Shown in pieces: positions 62,002-64,000 of a DNA stretch of 64,000 nucleotides (within the stretch, counting starts at the first letter, position 1; each line of letters opens with the position of its first letter). This stretch comes from Hafnia alvei (GTDB lineage Bacteria; Pseudomonadota; Gammaproteobacteria; Enterobacterales; Enterobacteriaceae). The notes under the pieces were generated by a model. That model ran no database searches. It was given only the letters and a program-made list of their open reading frames with translations, and had not been told where the DNA came from. The position numbers and the translations under genes are program-made. Location of the stretch: assembly GCF_964063325.1 (NCBI RefSeq), contig NZ_OZ061315.1:2666001-2730000 (forward strand), given 5' to 3'.

Positions 62002-62763
62002 ATGAGCGCAGAAAATAGCCTGCAGTTATTAAATAAATTACAGCAAGATATTGCCCAAACTGGCTCGATGCCAATCTATCTTCGATTTAATGAATCTCTC
62101 CGTGAAGCCATCGATCAAGGGATCGTCAAACCAGGCGATTTTCTGCCAAGCGAGCGCGCGTTCACTGACGCGTTAAAAATCTCCAGAATTACGGTGCGTA
62201 AAGCGCTGGCATGCCTTGAGCAAGACGATATTATCGGCCGAGGTCGCGGCTTTGGTACTATGGTGAAAAACACGCCTACGTCGCCGCTTGCCTACTCTCT
62301 TGCCACCATTAAAGGGTTTTCGGGTGAGGTGAATTTACAAGGCCGTACGCCTGGTTCAGTGTGGATCAAACGTGAGCGCGTGGCTGCATCCGTCAACGTG
62401 GCCGAAAAGCTGAATATTCCTCATAACAGTTCGGTATTTCGCCTAGAACGTATTCGCACCGTAGATCACAGCCCCGTTTCCGTCGCCATTTCATACGTGG
62501 TTGAAAATGCCATTGATGACGTCGAACAAATCGGCAATTCATTGTATGACTATCTACGCAGCCGCCAGATCCAGTTTGGTAAGCTTTATAGCCAAATTAG
62601 CGCCTGTTTGGCGAGCAACGAACTGCGTGAGAAACTGCTGATCAAAGAACCTTCGGCGATGTTAGTAATCCGTCAAACTTTGCTCGATCACGAGCTGCGA
62701 CCGTTGGAGTACAGCATCAACTACTGCCGTGGCGATATGTATGAGTACTCAACCGAAGACTGA
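62002..62763 (+). CDS. GntR/HutC-family regulator (YegW-like)
   Basis: 253 residues. Winged HTH (about 20-88): YLRFNESLREAIDQGIVKPG, LPSERAFTDALKISRITVRKAL. A UTRA effector domain follows (about 105-245). Near the sugar-kinase gene at 63829, the pair resembles E. coli yegW/yegV. Effector probably a sugar or phosphosugar. Confidence 0.88.
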   Translation: MSAENSLQLLNKLQQDIAQTGSMPIYLRFNESLREAIDQGIVKPGDFLPSERAFTDALKISRITVRKALACLEQDDIIGRGRGFGTMVKNTPTSPLAYSLATIKGFSGEVNLQGRTPGSVWIKRERVAASVNVAEKLNIPHNSSVFRLERIRTVDHSPVSVAISYVVENAIDDVEQIGNSLYDYLRSRQIQFGKLYSQISACLASNELREKLLIKEPSAMLVIRQTLLDHELRPLEYSINYCRGDMYEYSTED

Positions 62764-63022
62764 GTTCTAACGCCCCGTCATCAAAGCGCTACTCAACCCA
62801 TTGGGTGGCGTTTTTATTCCGCACTCTGCGAATCTCTCCGCAAATTCAGTGAGCAACCCCTTTTCAAACCTTACCGCGCTGTGCACAACCTCGCAGGTTT
62901 TTATCGCCGATGAAATTCTCCCAAGCAATTAAATTTTCTCAGGATTACTCTTTTTCTGGCTAAAGCAGGACGAGTCATATAGGCGTGCATTTGAAAATAT
63001 TGCTTGCAAAGCATACAAACAG

Positions 63023-63038
63023 GTATAATATTTTATAC
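63023..63038 (+). promoter_or_regulatory. Promoter and operator palindrome of the toxin-antitoxin pair
   Basis: GTATAA-TATT-TTATAC overlaps a TATAAT -10 box (63024-63029), 19 bp before the toxin start. A typical autoregulatory site for the antitoxin-toxin complex. Confidence 0.6.
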
Positions 63039-63056
63039 ATAAAAAGGATCGACACC

Positions 63057-63458
63057 ATGTGTGATCAAAAACGGACTTTTATTGCCATAACAGTTTCAGG
63101 TTTAAAACTCACCCCTTGCGTTAAACCTATCGACTGGAGGGGCTCATCTAAGAAGGCGTTGCTCTCCTTCTGTGATGAGGTTAAAAAAACAGCGGGATTT
63201 GAGCTTCACCGTGTTCAATATGGCCTTGAACCTCGGCACTGGAAACCAAGAAACGATTTAGGTTCCAGCGTCGTTGAAATCCGCATAGATAACGGTAATA
63301 ACCAATACAGAATCATGTATGTCGCAACATTTGCCGAATCAGTCTATGTACTGCATTGTTTTGCAAAGAAAACACAAAAGACCTCTCGCATAGACAATGA
63401 AATCGTCATGCTACGGTATAAAGAAATCGTCAAAGAAAGGAGTCTTAAAGATGAGTAA
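63057..63458 (+). CDS. HigB/RelE-like toxin (Gp49-like family)
   Basis: 133 residues from ATG 63057 (RBS AAAGGA); the longer frame runs into the promoter. It has the phage-derived Gp49/HigB pattern: a helical start, then LEPRHWKPRNDLGSSVVEIR, IDNGNNQYRIMYVATFAESV, YVLHCFAKKTQKT. Likely ribosome-dependent mRNA interferase. Toxin-first order and overlap with an XRE gene are HigBA-like. Confidence 0.82.
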   Translation: MCDQKRTFIAITVSGLKLTPCVKPIDWRGSSKKALLSFCDEVKKTAGFELHRVQYGLEPRHWKPRNDLGSSVVEIRIDNGNNQYRIMYVATFAESVYVLHCFAKKTQKTSRIDNEIVMLRYKEIVKERSLKDE

Positions 63459-63816
63459 TCACGACATAAATAACCGCATAAATAACCACATTGATACTCA
63501 GTCTCGCCATATCACTGAGGCCGATGGCAATATTTTTGCAGACCTTGGTTTTTCTGACAGCCAAGCTCAGCAATTGCACGCAGAATCTCTCACCCAGATT
63601 AACGCAGAATTAGAAATGAAGATCACACTGATGGTTGAAATAACCCAGTGGATTGCGTCTAACAACCTTAAACAAAGCGCAGCCGCAGAAATATTAAATA
63701 TATCTCGCCCAAGGGTTTCTGACGTGGTGAACCAAAAAACCGAGAAATTTACTATCGACTCACTTGTCGGCATGTTGAGCATGACCGGCAAGCGAGCACG
63801 TTTAGTTATTGAGTAG
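63451..63816 (+). CDS. HigA-like XRE antitoxin
   Basis: 121 residues from ATG 63451 (RBS AAGGAG inside the toxin gene); overlaps the toxin by 8 bp. HTH at about 80-110: ITQWIASNNLKQSAAAEILN, ISRPRVSDVVNQKTEKF. The disordered N-terminus precedes it. Neutralises the toxin and represses the promoter. Confidence 0.85.
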   Translation: MSNHDINNRINNHIDTQSRHITEADGNIFADLGFSDSQAQQLHAESLTQINAELEMKITLMVEITQWIASNNLKQSAAAEILNISRPRVSDVVNQKTEKFTIDSLVGMLSMTGKRARLVIE

Positions 63817-63828
63817 TGCGTGGAGGGG

Positions 63829-64000
63829 TTAGAAAAATTCGGCTAACTCTTCCGTGGTCGGTGCACAATCGCCGCCGCGGAAAGAGACCACATAGGCAGC
63901 AATATGATTGGCTAACGTCAATGCATCCTTGGCCGATAATCCGCTGGCTAACCCCGCCAACAGTCCAGCACAATGACTATCCCCAGCGCCAATCGTATCA
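63829..64000 (-). CDS. PfkB-family sugar kinase, C-terminal part
   Basis: 56 residues are visible; the gene continues past the window edge. DTIGAGDSHCAGLLAGLASG is the PfkB signature with the catalytic aspartate (GAGD). The tail is AAYVVSFRGGDCAPTTEELAEFF. Convergent with the GntR regulator and toxin-antitoxin genes; likely a YegV-like kinase regulated by the GntR protein. Confidence 0.88.
   Translation of the reverse strand, partial: DTIGAGDSHCAGLLAGLASGLSAKDALTLANHIAAYVVSFRGGDCAPTTEELAEFF

Overview
The window looks like chromosomal DNA of a Hafnia-type enterobacterium. The main grounds are an AHL quorum-sensing pair of the halR/halI type, closely enterobacterial housekeeping genes (icd, rluE, nudJ, mnmA, hflD, purB) and many E. 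coli-like accessory genes (marC, yfdC, yjcB, proP, yfiRNB, emrE, umuDC, ymjA, cybB, yagU, yjcS). The genus is an inference from gene content; no database was searched.

Layout. 1-2870 is an AT-rich, gene-poor arm with a partial unknown gene and a LysR regulator, next to a tRNA-Ser(UGA). 3.1-14.5 kb holds envelope and transport genes (DoxX, MarC, YfdC, YjcB, ProP), the yfiR-yfiN-yfiB c-di-GMP module, a SoxS/MarA-type regulator, EmrE and several small proteins. 14.4-20.1 kb has a chemoreceptor, an acetyltransferase, small lipoproteins and a divergent LysR/EamA exporter pair. 20.5-22.1 kb is the quorum-sensing locus: an ArcZ-like small RNA, two lux-box-like palindromes, then convergent overlapping halR and halI. 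23.0-24.7 kb is LexA-controlled umuDC. 25-34.9 kb holds mig-14, a cation exchanger behind a probable Mn2+ riboswitch (yybP-ykoY), yaiL, ymjA, cybB, yagU and a large alkyl-sulfatase gene.

35.07-37.02 kb is the scar of a mobile element in icd. A displaced, decayed copy of the icd 3' end and the intact icd gene flank about 1.9 kb carrying cho, an internally deleted umuDC relic and a small unknown gene.

38.4-61.8 kb follows the E. coli order icd-rluE-nudJ-mnmA-hflD-purB, but about 17.5 kb is inserted between nudJ and mnmA. The insert carries a 160-nt nested palindrome, the complete hydrogenase-4 operon hyfABCDEFGHIJ, hyfR (inverted relative to E. coli), focB, an unknown gene, and a fasciclin/ECF sigma/anti-sigma operon. 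Sigma-54 promoters precede hyfA and focB, and a CGTCA-N4-TGACG palindrome recurs at three places around this locus, a candidate HyfR operator. The hyf products would form a membrane formate-linked hydrogenase, with FocB moving formate and HyfR sensing it.

The right end (62-64 kb) has a GntR regulator, a HigBA-like toxin-antitoxin pair and the C-terminus of a PfkB sugar kinase. The least explained items are the ArcZ-like RNA beside the quorum-sensing regulator, the CGTCA-N4-TGACG repeats, the long palindrome, the unknown gene at 54337-55044 and the fasciclin/sigma operon.
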